In this document: piece after piece, positions 49,615 to 57,528 of the stretch
How the letters are laid out: the number at the start of each line of letters is the position of its first letter
Numbering within the stretch: the first letter of the stretch is position 1
From: Micromonospora andamanensis
Lineage (GTDB): Bacteria; Actinomycetota; Actinomycetes; Mycobacteriales; Micromonosporaceae
Reading direction: 5' to 3'
NCBI RefSeq assembly: GCF_016863495.1
Contig: NZ_BOOZ01000008.1
Location: 1 to 64,000 of the forward strand
Length of the DNA: 64,000 nt
Notes under the pieces: model-generated
What the model saw: the letters and a program-made list of their open reading frames with translations, nothing else
The model's database searches: none
Told to the model about the DNA's origin: nothing
Position numbers and translations under genes: made by a program

Positions 49615-50107
49615 CGGTAGCCTCCTCCACATCGGACACGGCCAGCAGTCCGGCCAACGCGGCACGTCCCCGAGCGAGTCGGGCCTTGACGGTGCCGACG
49701 GGCGCGTCGGTCTCCCGGGCGACATCGGCGACGGGCATACCCACCAGGTAGTACAGCGCAATCGCGACGCGTTGTTCCTCGGGGAGCCGGCGCAGGGCGG
49801 CGACCACCTCGACGGTGTCGGTGGTGGGTCCTGGCACGCTGTCGACAGCGCCGTGCCGCAGGTAGGCCCGGGCCCGGCTGCGCAGGCTGCGCCAGCGGCT
49901 CACCGCGATCCGGGCGGCCACCACCCGTACCCATGCCTCCGGGTCGTCGTAGCCGCCCACCGTGGACCACCGCTGCCAGGCCCGGATGAACGCCTCCTGT
50001 ACGGCGTCCTGAGCCTCGGTGAGGTCACCGGTCAGCACGTAGACGTAACCGAGCAACCGTTGCCGGCTGCCCTGGTAGAACTCGTCGAACCCCTCGACGT
50101 CCGCCAC
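49604..50107 (-). CDS. ECF sigma factor, SigE family
   Basis: 167 residues. Sigma-70 region 2 (FDEFYQGSRQRLLGYVYVLT, DLTEAQDAVQEAFIRAWQRW) and region 4 (LRRLPEEQRVAIALYYLVGM, VADVARETDAPVGTVKARLA) are both clear; no region 3, hence ECF type. It resembles the actinobacterial SigE-family ECFs with a membrane partner. GTG 50107 is chosen because GGGGAGG lies 5 bases upstream. Lies between the M50-like protease gene (70 bases upstream) and the coupled membrane protein. Confidence 0.92.
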   Translation of the reverse strand: MADVEGFDEFYQGSRQRLLGYVYVLTGDLTEAQDAVQEAFIRAWQRWSTVGGYDDPEAWVRVVAARIAVSRWRSLRSRARAYLRHGAVDSVPGPTTDTVEVVAALRRLPEEQRVAIALYYLVGMPVADVARETDAPVGTVKARLARGRAALAGLLAVSDVEEATDAV

Positions 50108-50177
50108 CCGCACCTCCCCGTACCTGACAGAGCACACGCACCGGGGGGTGGGGCTGGTTGCCGACCGGCAGCCGAAA

Positions 50178-50918
50178 TCAGGTGAGGCCGGCCTCGGCGA
50201 GCAGCGGTCCGGCCAGCATCAGGCCGCCGGTCACCAGCACAGCCAGGTTGACCAGGCCGAAGAGGACCACCCAGAAGAACGCCGGCAGCGGGGTGATGCC
50301 GGCCAACTGATCGGCGTCGGAGGCCGGCATCCCGCGCCGCGCGCGCAGCCGCTGCAACTCCACCACCGGGCGTACGCCGCCGAGCAGCAGGAACCACACT
50401 CCGGTCCAGGCGAAGGCGGCCTGGACCTGCGGGCTGGCGTACCAGGAGACGGCGAGTACCGCGCCACCTGTCACCACGAGCGTCAACGCGCCGTAGAGGT
50501 TGCGGACCATGACCAGCATGGCCAGCAGCAGGATCACCGCGATCCACAGCAGCAGGGTGATCCGGTTACCGGCGAGCAGCCACGCTCCGCCCAGCCCCAC
50601 CAGGGGCGGGGCCAGGTACCCGGCGAGCAGGGTCAGCACCATGCCCGGGCCGGTGGGACGACCGGCGGACAGCGTCAGGCCGGAGGTGTCCGAGTGCAGC
50701 CGGATGCCGTGCAGCTTGCGCCCGGTGAGTACGGCGACAAGCGCGTGACCGCCCTCGTGGGCGATGGTGATCGCGTTGCGGGCGACCCGCCACGGCAGCC
50801 GGGTGACGACGACGAGCAGCGCGACGAGACCGGTGAGCACCACGAGCAGCGGGGGCGGGTCGGGCTGCGCACCGAACAGGCGGTCCCAGAACGCGGTCAT
50901 GCCCTCGATCGACACCAT
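50178..50918 (-). CDS. M50-family (site-2-protease-like) membrane metalloprotease
   Basis: 246 residues, about six spans (LLVVLTGLVALLVVVTRLPW, MVLTLLAGYLAPPLVGLGGAW, ITLLLWIAVILLLAMLVMV and others). HEGGH in ITIAHEGGHALVAVLTGRKL is the zinc-binding HExxH. The second NPDG-like motif typical of RseP is not seen, so it belongs to the short M50B-type group. ATG 50918 follows TAGGCT by 8 bases. Cotranscription with the sigma gene downstream would place a membrane protease beside a sigma/membrane-protein pair. Confidence 0.85.
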   Translation of the reverse strand: MVSIEGMTAFWDRLFGAQPDPPPLLVVLTGLVALLVVVTRLPWRVARNAITIAHEGGHALVAVLTGRKLHGIRLHSDTSGLTLSAGRPTGPGMVLTLLAGYLAPPLVGLGGAWLLAGNRITLLLWIAVILLLAMLVMVRNLYGALTLVVTGGAVLAVSWYASPQVQAAFAWTGVWFLLLGGVRPVVELQRLRARRGMPASDADQLAGITPLPAFFWVVLFGLVNLAVLVTGGLMLAGPLLAEAGLT

Positions 50919-50926
50919 GAGGCGGC

Positions 50927-50932
50927 AGCCTA
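50927..50932 (-). promoter_or_regulatory. -10 element of the M50-like gene
   Basis: TAGGCT on the minus strand, 8 bases before ATG 50918; leaderless or with a 1-2 base leader. Confidence 0.5.
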
Positions 50933-51050
50933 CCGCTCACGTTCCGCCGCCGGCGTCGCGCCGGGTGACCGTTCCGGTGTCGGTCCCGGGCCAACCGGTC
51001 GTATCGTGTGAGACTGACCGGGTGGCGATCGGATCGGGAGGTGAACGCCG

Positions 51051-51602
51051 GTGAGCGCGGCCCCCCTGGAACCCCACGTCGGCCTCTGGACAGAGGCCGA
51101 ATACCTCGCCATGGGCGAAACTCGTGACCGGATCGAGTTGCTCGACGGGAGCCTGATCGTGAGCCCTGCCCCGAGCAAGCGGCATCAACTGGTGTCTCGA
51201 TGGCTGGCCAACAGCCTCGACGCGGCGGCTGCTCCGCTCGGCCTCACCGTTTTCGAGGCGGTCAATCTTCGACTCGGGCCGAACCGGATCGCCATTCCGG
51301 ACGTCGTGGTGGCCGATACCGACGACGAGGGCAGCGTGGTCGAAGCCGCCGAGGTGGCGCTCGTCTGCGAGATCGTGTCGCCGGGCAATGCCGCCGCTGA
51401 CCGAGTGCTCAAGATGCAGCTCTACGCGATCGCCCGGATCTCCTGGTACCTGCTTGTCGAGCAGGACGGCGAGACCCATTCGCTGCGGCTCTACCGCCTC
51501 GACGGCGGGCACTACGTCGAGGAGCGGGTGGCCAAGGCCGGCGAGACGCTCACCCTCACCGAGCCGTTCCGCTGGCAGGTGGATCCGGCCACGCTGCGTT
51601 GA
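51051..51602 (+). CDS. Uma2 family (DUF820) restriction-endonuclease-like protein
   Basis: 183 residues. Uma2/DUF820 fold of the PD-(D/E)xK type: the segments [38 protein letters not shown] (Asp) and [28 protein letters not shown] (E-x-V with following Lys) carry the putative active site. Very common in actinobacteria and cyanobacteria with many paralogues; biological role unknown. GTG 51051 has GGGAGG 8 bases upstream. No partner gene adjacent. Confidence 0.88.
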   Translation: MSAAPLEPHVGLWTEAEYLAMGETRDRIELLDGSLIVSPAPSKRHQLVSRWLANSLDAAAAPLGLTVFEAVNLRLGPNRIAIPDVVVADTDDEGSVVEAAEVALVCEIVSPGNAAADRVLKMQLYAIARISWYLLVEQDGETHSLRLYRLDGGHYVEERVAKAGETLTLTEPFRWQVDPATLR

Positions 51603-51720
51603 ACACCAGGTGGGTCGCCACCACAACCGCTACATCGAAAGTTGCCTTGATCCCCCTTGCCCCGGCGGGCAGTCGCCTTCAAAGATGTCTGTCTATCGAC
51701 AGCCGTCTCAGGAGGACGCC

Positions 51721-52470
51721 ATGGGTCGAACCAGATCGCTGCGCCGGCTGACCGCCGCCGCACTCGCCGTACTCGCCACCGCTGCCGCCGGGCTCGTCGC
51801 CACCGCGACCCCGGCCGCCGCTGCCACCGTGCCGGGCATCGACGTCTCGCGCTACCAGGGCACCATCAACTGGACGAGCGTCCGTAACTCCGGCATCCAG
51901 TTCGCCTTCATCAAGGCCACCGAGGGTACGAGCTACCGCGACCCGAACTTCAACACCAACTACGTGAACGCGTATTACGCGGGAGTGATCCGCGGCGCGT
52001 ACCACTTCGCCCGACCCAACATCTCCTCCGGCGCGGTCCAGGCGAATTTCCTGGCCTCCAACGGCGGCGCGTGGTCGGCGGACAGTCGCACCCTGCCGGC
52101 CGCGCTGGACCTGGAGGCGAACCCGTACAGCGGCGGCTACTGCTACGGCCTGAGCACCACAGGCATGCGCAACTGGGTGCAGGACTTCCTCAACACGTAC
52201 CGGTCCCGCACCGGCCGCTACGCGGTCATCTACACCACCACGAGCTTCTGGAACCAGTGCACCGGCTCGTGGAGCGGACCGTGGAACAACCACCCGCTGT
52301 GGGTGGCCCGCTGGTCGTCCTCCGTCGGTGCGCTGCCGGCCGGCGCACCGTTCTGGAGCTTCTGGCAGTACACCGACTCCGGCAGTGTCCCGGGCATCAG
52401 CGGCGGCGTCGACCGCAACTACTGGAACGGCGACCGCAGCCGGCTGATCGCACTGGCCAACAACACCTGA
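51721..52470 (+). CDS. Secreted GH25 muramidase
   Basis: 249 residues. Sec or Tat-like signal peptide (RTRSLRRLTAAALAVLATAA to about residue 35), then a GH25 lysozyme domain: VPGIDVSRYQGTINW (first catalytic Asp region), FAFIKATEGTSYRDPNF, GAYHFARPNI, ALDLEANPYSGG (catalytic D-x-E) and WSFWQYTDSGSVPGISGGVDRNYW. Cleaves the MurNAc-GlcNAc bond of peptidoglycan. No binding domain follows. CAGGAGG lies 5 bases before ATG 51721. Extracellular; could be autolytic or antibacterial. Confidence 0.93.
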   Translation: MGRTRSLRRLTAAALAVLATAAAGLVATATPAAAATVPGIDVSRYQGTINWTSVRNSGIQFAFIKATEGTSYRDPNFNTNYVNAYYAGVIRGAYHFARPNISSGAVQANFLASNGGAWSADSRTLPAALDLEANPYSGGYCYGLSTTGMRNWVQDFLNTYRSRTGRYAVIYTTTSFWNQCTGSWSGPWNNHPLWVARWSSSVGALPAGAPFWSFWQYTDSGSVPGISGGVDRNYWNGDRSRLIALANNT

Positions 52471-52577
52471 CGTACGCCGCGACGGCGGGCCGGCGTCCTT
52501 CTCGCTCGAAGACGGACGTCAGCCTGCCGTCGCGCCGCACCCGAACCGGTGTCGCCGGGCCGGGCGTCACCGGAATG

Positions 52578-52814
52578 TCAGGCCCGCCGCCGTGCGGCCA
52601 TCGCGACAGGCACGCTCATCCCCGCGCTACGGGACACGCTGCCCCGGCGGGTGAGGTGCCAGCCGGCGAACGCGGCCCCGGCGAGCGTCACGAGGCTCAA
52701 CATGGTCGCCAGCACCGCGACTCCGACGGTGGCGACGAGCAGTACGACGTTGCCCAGCACCACGGCCGTCCACAGTGCCAGCCGGGGCCGGGCGTCCCTT
52801 CCTCGGTAACCCAT
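52578..52814 (-). CDS. Small membrane protein of unknown function
   Basis: 78 residues with two hydrophobic segments (ALWTAVVLGNVVLLVATVGV and VLATMLSLVTLAGAAFAGWHL). A strong ribosome site GGAAGGGAGG lies 7 bases before ATG 52814, which is the main support for it being a gene. Same strand as, and downstream of, the kinase gene (64-base gap), convergent with GH25. No family recognised. Confidence 0.6.
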   Translation of the reverse strand: MGYRGRDARPRLALWTAVVLGNVVLLVATVGVAVLATMLSLVTLAGAAFAGWHLTRRGSVSRSAGMSVPVAMAARRRA

Positions 52815-52878
52815 CTCGGGCCTCCCTTCCGTCGTCGGAGATCAGATACCCCGAACGGCCGGAGGCCATGCCTGTCGA

Positions 52879-55272
52879 TCAGTCCTGCCGGTCCGGCACG
52901 AACTCGCGGAAGATCATCTCGAAGTCGTCGAGTCGCTCGTCCCAGTCGCGGTCCGCGACCTCCCAGCGCAGCGCGAAGCCCCGGTTGCTGGCGGGGACGA
53001 AGGCCCGGTTCCGGACCCGGATCAGGGTGTTGTCGCGGGTTTCCCGCCAGTCCCAGTCAGCGCAGGTCCGCCACTTGCAGTCGAACGCGGAGATGTCGAT
53101 GTACTCGTAGTTGCGGACCAGGTTCTTCCGGTTCGGCTCCTGCGAGCGCCAGTCGGCTGCGGCGTCCCGCTTCGGCGTGTCGGTACGGTCGATGAGCAGT
53201 TCTCCGACGCCGCCCGGCTCCTGGTAGATCACCGACGTGCCGCTGGCGCTGCGTCGCCAGCCGTCGGGGACCGGCAGCTTGAAGCCCACCGGGTCGGTCC
53301 GCAGCGTCCACCCCTCGGGGAGGCCACCTGCTGTCTGCGAAGGACTCGGCGAGGCCGACGGGCTGGGTGACGCCGACGGGCTGGCCGGCGGGTCACTCGG
53401 TGGGACGGCCGGCTCCGAACTGGCCGGCGGCGGTGCGCTGCTGGTGCCACCGGTGGCCGGCGGGGTGCCGCCGTCCTCGTCGCCGCTGGTGAGCAGCGGC
53501 ACCGCCACCACCAGGCCGAGCAGCAGCAGCGCCACCAGGGCACCGACGAGCACCGCACGCCGGGTCCGCTCGGAACGGAACTGCCCGGCCTTGAAGACGT
53601 TGCCGCGGGTCGGGGCCGGGCTCACCGAAGCCGCCGGCATGACCGAGGTCGGCTGCGGCGTACGCCGCGTACCCTCGACCGCCGGCCGATCCGCTCGCGC
53701 GGCCCCACCGCCGGTCGTGCCGGTCTCCGTCGCTGCGGCGGACCCGTCCGCGGTGCCGGTGCTCTCCGTGGCGTCGATGTTCGGCGCGGCCGGGCCTGCC
53801 GGCGCGGCGTCCCCAGGTTGAGCCTCGCCAGCCGTTACGCCGGTCTCCGTCGCGTCGACGCCCGGTCCCGTCGGGCCCGGGTCGGTCCGCTCGCCGATCG
53901 TGGCGTCCGATCCGGGGTGGTCGTTCGGGTACCCGGCCGGCCCGTCAGCGGCGCCTTCCCCCGGCCCTCCGGCTGCTGCCGCAGCGGTCGAGGCGGTACC
54001 CGCAGCGGCGGCCAGGGCGGTGTCCCGGTCCCCAGCCGGGTTCGACGTGGCGGTACCGGATCGGCCGCTGTCCAGGTCCTCCGGCGCGGCGTCCGCTGGG
54101 CTGGTCGGGGTGACCTTCGCCGTCGGGTCGGCATCGGCGCTACCGCCCGCGTCGGCGGCCTTGGCCGTCGGATCGGCATCGCCACCGCCGGCCGGGCCGG
54201 CGACCTTCGCCGTCGGGTCGACGTCCGAGCCGGGCTGGGTACCTGTCGAACTGGCGGCTGCGGCGCCGGCCGCCGCCGCGCCACCGGCCAGCAGCCCGGA
54301 GGCGGGTGGCGTGCGGGGCGCGGGTGGGGTGACCGGGGTCGACGGCCGCTCGCCGGACGGGCGCGGCGCCGGCACCAGCGGAGGGCGCGGCTCGCGCGGC
54401 CCGTTCGGCCCCGGCCGGCGTACGCCGTCGAGCAGTGAGATGCCCCGGGCGCGGCGACCGCTGGCCCGGCGCAGCATGCGCTCCGCGGACTCGGCGGTGA
54501 TCCGCTCCTGCGGGTCCTTGCGCAGCAGCCCGGCGAGCACCTGCTTGAGCGGACCGGCGTTGCGGGCCGGCGGCACCGGCTCGGTGGCCAGCGCGGCCAG
54601 GGTGCTGATCGCGGAGGGGCGCGCGTAGGGAGACTTGCCTTCCACGGCGGCGTACAGGGTGGCACCGAGCGACCACAGGTCGGCCTCCGGCCCGAAGGTG
54701 CCGTCGCGGGCCCGCTCCGGCGCGATGTACGCGGGCGAACCGAGCACCATGCCGGTACGGGTGACGTTCGGGTCGCCAGGAATCGTGGCCAGCCCGAAGT
54801 CGGTGAGCACCACCCGACCGTCGGTACCGAGCAACACGTTGCCGGGCTTGACGTCCCGGTGCATGATGCCGGCTTTGTGCGCGGCCTTCAACGCGTTCAG
54901 CACGCCCAGGCCGATCTCCACCGCCCGTGCCGGCGACACCGGACCGTCCTCGGCGATGGTGTCCTGCAACGAGCGGGACGCCACGTACTCCATGACGATC
55001 CACGGGTCACCGTCGGTGCGGAGGACGTCGAAGATGCGTACCACGTTGATGTTGTTGAGCCGGGCGATGGCGCGTGCCTCGCGCAGCGAGCGCTCGCGCA
55101 TCTCGCGGCGCTCGTCGCTGGTCAGGCCCGGCGGCGGAACCAGTTCCTTGATCGCGACATCGCGGTGCAGCACCTCGTCGCGCGCCCGCCAAACCCGACC
55201 CATGCCACCCTGACCGAGCGGCGAGATGAGCCGGTACCGGTCGGCGACGAGTTGGGGGGACGCTTCTGACAT
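52879..55272 (-). CDS. Receptor-like Ser/Thr protein kinase (PknB type)
   Basis: 797 residues. Kinase domain 1-275: glycine loop LGQGGMGRVWRA, Lys42 (AIKEL), catalytic HRDVKPGN (Asp140), DFG (Asp158), and APE motif AYIAPERARDG. A 290-residue Pro/Ala/Thr-rich linker holds three DPTAK repeats (DVDPTAKV, DADPTAKA, DADPTAKV). One span (RRAVLVGALVALLLLGLVVA, about 571-595) leads to an outside Ser/Pro spacer and a ~145-residue C-terminal domain beginning PEGWTLRTDPVGFKLPVPDGW with a Cys pair (FDCKWRTCADW), not a PASTA domain. TACCGT is 7 bases before ATG 55272: leaderless. Confidence 0.92.
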   Translation of the reverse strand: MSEASPQLVADRYRLISPLGQGGMGRVWRARDEVLHRDVAIKELVPPPGLTSDERREMRERSLREARAIARLNNINVVRIFDVLRTDGDPWIVMEYVASRSLQDTIAEDGPVSPARAVEIGLGVLNALKAAHKAGIMHRDVKPGNVLLGTDGRVVLTDFGLATIPGDPNVTRTGMVLGSPAYIAPERARDGTFGPEADLWSLGATLYAAVEGKSPYARPSAISTLAALATEPVPPARNAGPLKQVLAGLLRKDPQERITAESAERMLRRASGRRARGISLLDGVRRPGPNGPREPRPPLVPAPRPSGERPSTPVTPPAPRTPPASGLLAGGAAAAGAAAASSTGTQPGSDVDPTAKVAGPAGGGDADPTAKAADAGGSADADPTAKVTPTSPADAAPEDLDSGRSGTATSNPAGDRDTALAAAAGTASTAAAAAGGPGEGAADGPAGYPNDHPGSDATIGERTDPGPTGPGVDATETGVTAGEAQPGDAAPAGPAAPNIDATESTGTADGSAAATETGTTGGGAARADRPAVEGTRRTPQPTSVMPAASVSPAPTRGNVFKAGQFRSERTRRAVLVGALVALLLLGLVVAVPLLTSGDEDGGTPPATGGTSSAPPPASSEPAVPPSDPPASPSASPSPSASPSPSQTAGGLPEGWTLRTDPVGFKLPVPDGWRRSASGTSVIYQEPGGVGELLIDRTDTPKRDAAADWRSQEPNRKNLVRNYEYIDISAFDCKWRTCADWDWRETRDNTLIRVRNRAFVPASNRGFALRWEVADRDWDERLDDFEMIFREFVPDRQD

Positions 55273-55279
55273 CGCTGAG

Positions 55280-55285
55280 ACGGTA
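55280..55285 (-). promoter_or_regulatory. Leaderless -10 element of the Ser/Thr kinase gene
   Basis: TACCGT on the minus strand, 7-base spacer to ATG 55272. Confidence 0.55.
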
Positions 55286-55351
55286 CCCGGCAGCGCAGAC
55301 GGTCACACCGCCGGCACGCCACTCTGCGATGAAGATCGAGCTCATGCCGCG

Positions 55352-55357
55352 TACCCT
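55352..55357 (+). promoter_or_regulatory. Leaderless -10 element of accE
   Basis: TACCCT, 6-base spacer to ATG 55364. Confidence 0.6.
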
Positions 55358-55363
55358 GGGCCC

Positions 55364-55576
55364 ATGTCTGTCGAGGAGCCGCTGTTCCGGATCGTGCGCG
55401 GCGTGCCGACCGTCGAGGAACTGGCCGCGTTGGTGGGCGTGATCGCCGTGCGGTCCCGCCCGGCAGCCCGACCCGCGCCGGCTCCGGCATCGGTCTGGGC
55501 GCGCAGCGGCCGCCCGGTGGGCCCGGTGCCGACTCCCGGTGCCGCCGCCTGGCGCGCCTCCGGCCTACCTCGCTGA
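55364..55576 (+). CDS. accE: Acyl-CoA carboxylase epsilon subunit
   Basis: 70 residues. Matches the short actinobacterial AccE/PccE subunit: N-terminal LFRIVRGVPTVEELAALVGVIA helix and the C-terminal PGAAAWRASGLPR signature, joined by an Ala/Pro-rich linker. In streptomycetes and mycobacteria AccE stabilises the AccA-AccD5 holoenzyme and raises activity. It is normally next to accD5; here about 6.7 kb of other genes separate them. Leaderless ATG; the longer in-frame upstream region overlaps the kinase start and is not used. Confidence 0.88.
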   Translation: MSVEEPLFRIVRGVPTVEELAALVGVIAVRSRPAARPAPAPASVWARSGRPVGPVPTPGAAAWRASGLPR

Positions 55577-55687
55577 CCCAATCTGGTACGCGGCAACGCG
55601 GCCTCGGCCACGCCGGGGCTGCCGGAGGGGGCGTCGAGCGTCTAACCTCACTCAGGGGAGCGAGCCCGTGACAGATTGGGAGGGCCG

Positions 55688-56188
55688 ATGATCCCTGAGG
55701 AGGATCGACAAGCGTCCTGGCTACGCGGTTCCGGGGGCGTCGAGGTCGACATCCGTCAGCTACGAGACTTCGCCGAGCAGCTCCGCGCCGAGGTGGAGAG
55801 CAGTTACGCACCGCATCTGCGGTACATCGCCGACGACATGCTCACCACGGTGCCCAACCCGGCCGACGCGTTCATCGAGCTGGTCCACTTTCTGCGTACC
55901 CACTGGGAAACCCAACAGGCGACGACGAATGCGGTCTGGGGTGTCGGCGACGCCACCGGCCACCTCGCCGAGGCCGCCAAACTCGTGGCCGAGCAGTACG
56001 CCGACACCGACGCCTTCGTCGCGGCCCGCGTGGCCGACGTCCACCGGGCACTCGGTCAGCACGCCGCCCCGCCCGCACCGGGCGACCAACAGGCACTCCC
56101 GCAGACCGGCGGCACGCCGCCGCAGCCGACCGTGGCATCGCCATCGCTCTTCGACCCCCCCGGCACCGACCCGGCGGTGATGCGGTGA
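55688..56188 (+). CDS. Helical WXG100/ESX-substrate-like protein
   Basis: 166 residues. Residues 18-125 are predicted all-helical (DIRQLRDFAEQLRAEVESS; HLAEAAKLVAEQYADTDAFV), the rest a Pro-rich tail. Tyr104-Asp108 (YADTD) fits the YxxxD/E type VII secretion motif, and YIADD at 46-50 also fits, but no true WxG turn is present. ATG 55688 is chosen because GGGAGGG lies 4 bases upstream. Its stop overlaps the next gene by four bases, and that gene leads into a mycosin, which supports a type VII secretion link. Function otherwise unknown. Confidence 0.65.
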   Translation: MIPEEDRQASWLRGSGGVEVDIRQLRDFAEQLRAEVESSYAPHLRYIADDMLTTVPNPADAFIELVHFLRTHWETQQATTNAVWGVGDATGHLAEAAKLVAEQYADTDAFVAARVADVHRALGQHAAPPAPGDQQALPQTGGTPPQPTVASPSLFDPPGTDPAVMR

Positions 56189-57528
56189 GGGAACCGGGCG
56201 TCGGTCGCACCAGCGGCCTGACCGACTGGCACCTGATGAACGTCGCCGACATGTGGGCCTGCCTCCAGAGCCACCCCGCCGACAACCACTGGCGGCACGT
56301 CGCCGGCTGGCGCAAGGTCGCCGAGCTGTCCGGCCAGCACCTCGGACGGCTACGCCGCCACCGCGAGCGCCTGGCCCACGCCTGGCCCCCCGACACGAAC
56401 GCGGCCTCCCACGCCTACCTCGCCAAACTCGACGAGCTGATCGAGCAGGTGCAGCGTACGCACGACGCCGCCGCCACCAATCAGACAGCGTTGTCCGCCG
56501 CGACCCAGGCCCTCACCAGCAGCCGCGCCAAAATCCAGGAAATCTACGACGAGTACGCCAGCAAACTGCAACAGAGGCGCTCCTGGGAACAAACTGCCGC
56601 CGACCCGAAAGCCGCTGCGGCCAGCCGCGCCATCCAACCACCGGTGAGCGACTCCGACCTGGAAAAACTGAACGCCCAAGCCCGCACCATCATGTACGGC
56701 CTCAGCACCGAACTCCAACAAGCCCAAACCCAACTCCGCCACCCACCTGCACAAGTGGTACGCCACGGCGACCGCACCTCCGAGGTCGCGGATCCGTATT
56801 CCTCGGGGGCAGCCCCGCTCATTCCACCGATTTCACCGGCGGTGATATCATCACCAACCACCGTGCAGCCACCAGCAACACCAATGCATTATTCTCCAGG
56901 CGCAGGTCCGGTGCTTGGCAGCATGGGCGCAACTCCTGCTCCAGCATCGACGGACGCCAGGACGCCGACGCCTCCGTCATCAAGCCAGACCGCCATGCCA
57001 GCACCAGAGGTCGCGCCAAGTATCCTAGGCTCGTCGAGTCATAGAGTCGGCCACGGAGTTGCTCCTTCGCCGGGACAAAGCGTTTCTCCGCACACGAAGC
57101 GCCCGGCAAATCCTCGCAGCCTTCCTCAAGCGGGCCAACCTCAGAACGGCGTAATTGGCGGCATTCCGAGCGCAAGACCGACTCAACCAACTCCCGGGAG
57201 CAATCAGGTGCGCCACATAAACCCGATCGGCGGAGTGATCGGCGGCGGGCCCGCCGGCACAGCACCGACAGGCGGAGCCGGATCTCGTCCCGCGAACCGA
57301 GGTCTACCAGGAGCGACTCACAGTACCGCGCCGGGCGGGCATTCCGGCAACTTTTGGACAGGTACCGCAGCCGGTTATCGAAACGCGCGGGCCCTCAAGA
57401 CGGAGGACCCAGAGAAATGGGATCCGGACCAACCATGGAGGACGATCCAAGGCGTAGAGCCAGTTCTGCTCCCGCCTGAGGACCAAGGACCGATGGACCC
57501 AGGCCCAGCTATCGGATTCACCAAGTGA
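56185..57528 (+). CDS. PPE/LXG-like helical protein with Pro/Gly-rich tail, type VII secretion-associated
   Basis: 447 residues. N-terminal ~195 residues are helical (WHLMNVADMWACLQSHPADN, LDELIEQVQRTHDAAATNQT, ALTSSRAKIQEIYDEYASKL), then a ~210-residue Pro/Ser/Thr/Gly-rich disordered region with GGVIGGG repeats, then a C-terminal motif EKWDPDQPWRTIQGVEPVLL, DPGPAIGF that recurs in actinobacterial ESX-associated proteins. GTG 56185 overlaps the previous stop and its own stop overlaps the mycosin start (GTGA both times). From about 56,560 the DNA is AT-richer with many A-ending codons. Probably exported (inference). Confidence 0.65.
   Translation: MREPGVGRTSGLTDWHLMNVADMWACLQSHPADNHWRHVAGWRKVAELSGQHLGRLRRHRERLAHAWPPDTNAASHAYLAKLDELIEQVQRTHDAAATNQTALSAATQALTSSRAKIQEIYDEYASKLQQRRSWEQTAADPKAAAASRAIQPPVSDSDLEKLNAQARTIMYGLSTELQQAQTQLRHPPAQVVRHGDRTSEVADPYSSGAAPLIPPISPAVISSPTTVQPPATPMHYSPGAGPVLGSMGATPAPASTDARTPTPPSSSQTAMPAPEVAPSILGSSSHRVGHGVAPSPGQSVSPHTKRPANPRSLPQAGQPQNGVIGGIPSARPTQPTPGSNQVRHINPIGGVIGGGPAGTAPTGGAGSRPANRGLPGATHSTAPGGHSGNFWTGTAAGYRNARALKTEDPEKWDPDQPWRTIQGVEPVLLPPEDQGPMDPGPAIGFTK

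Noticed and set aside
51686..51700. Short CTGTC/GACAG palindrome in the GH25 leader
   Set aside because: Five-base arms are expected by chance at this frequency; no further support.
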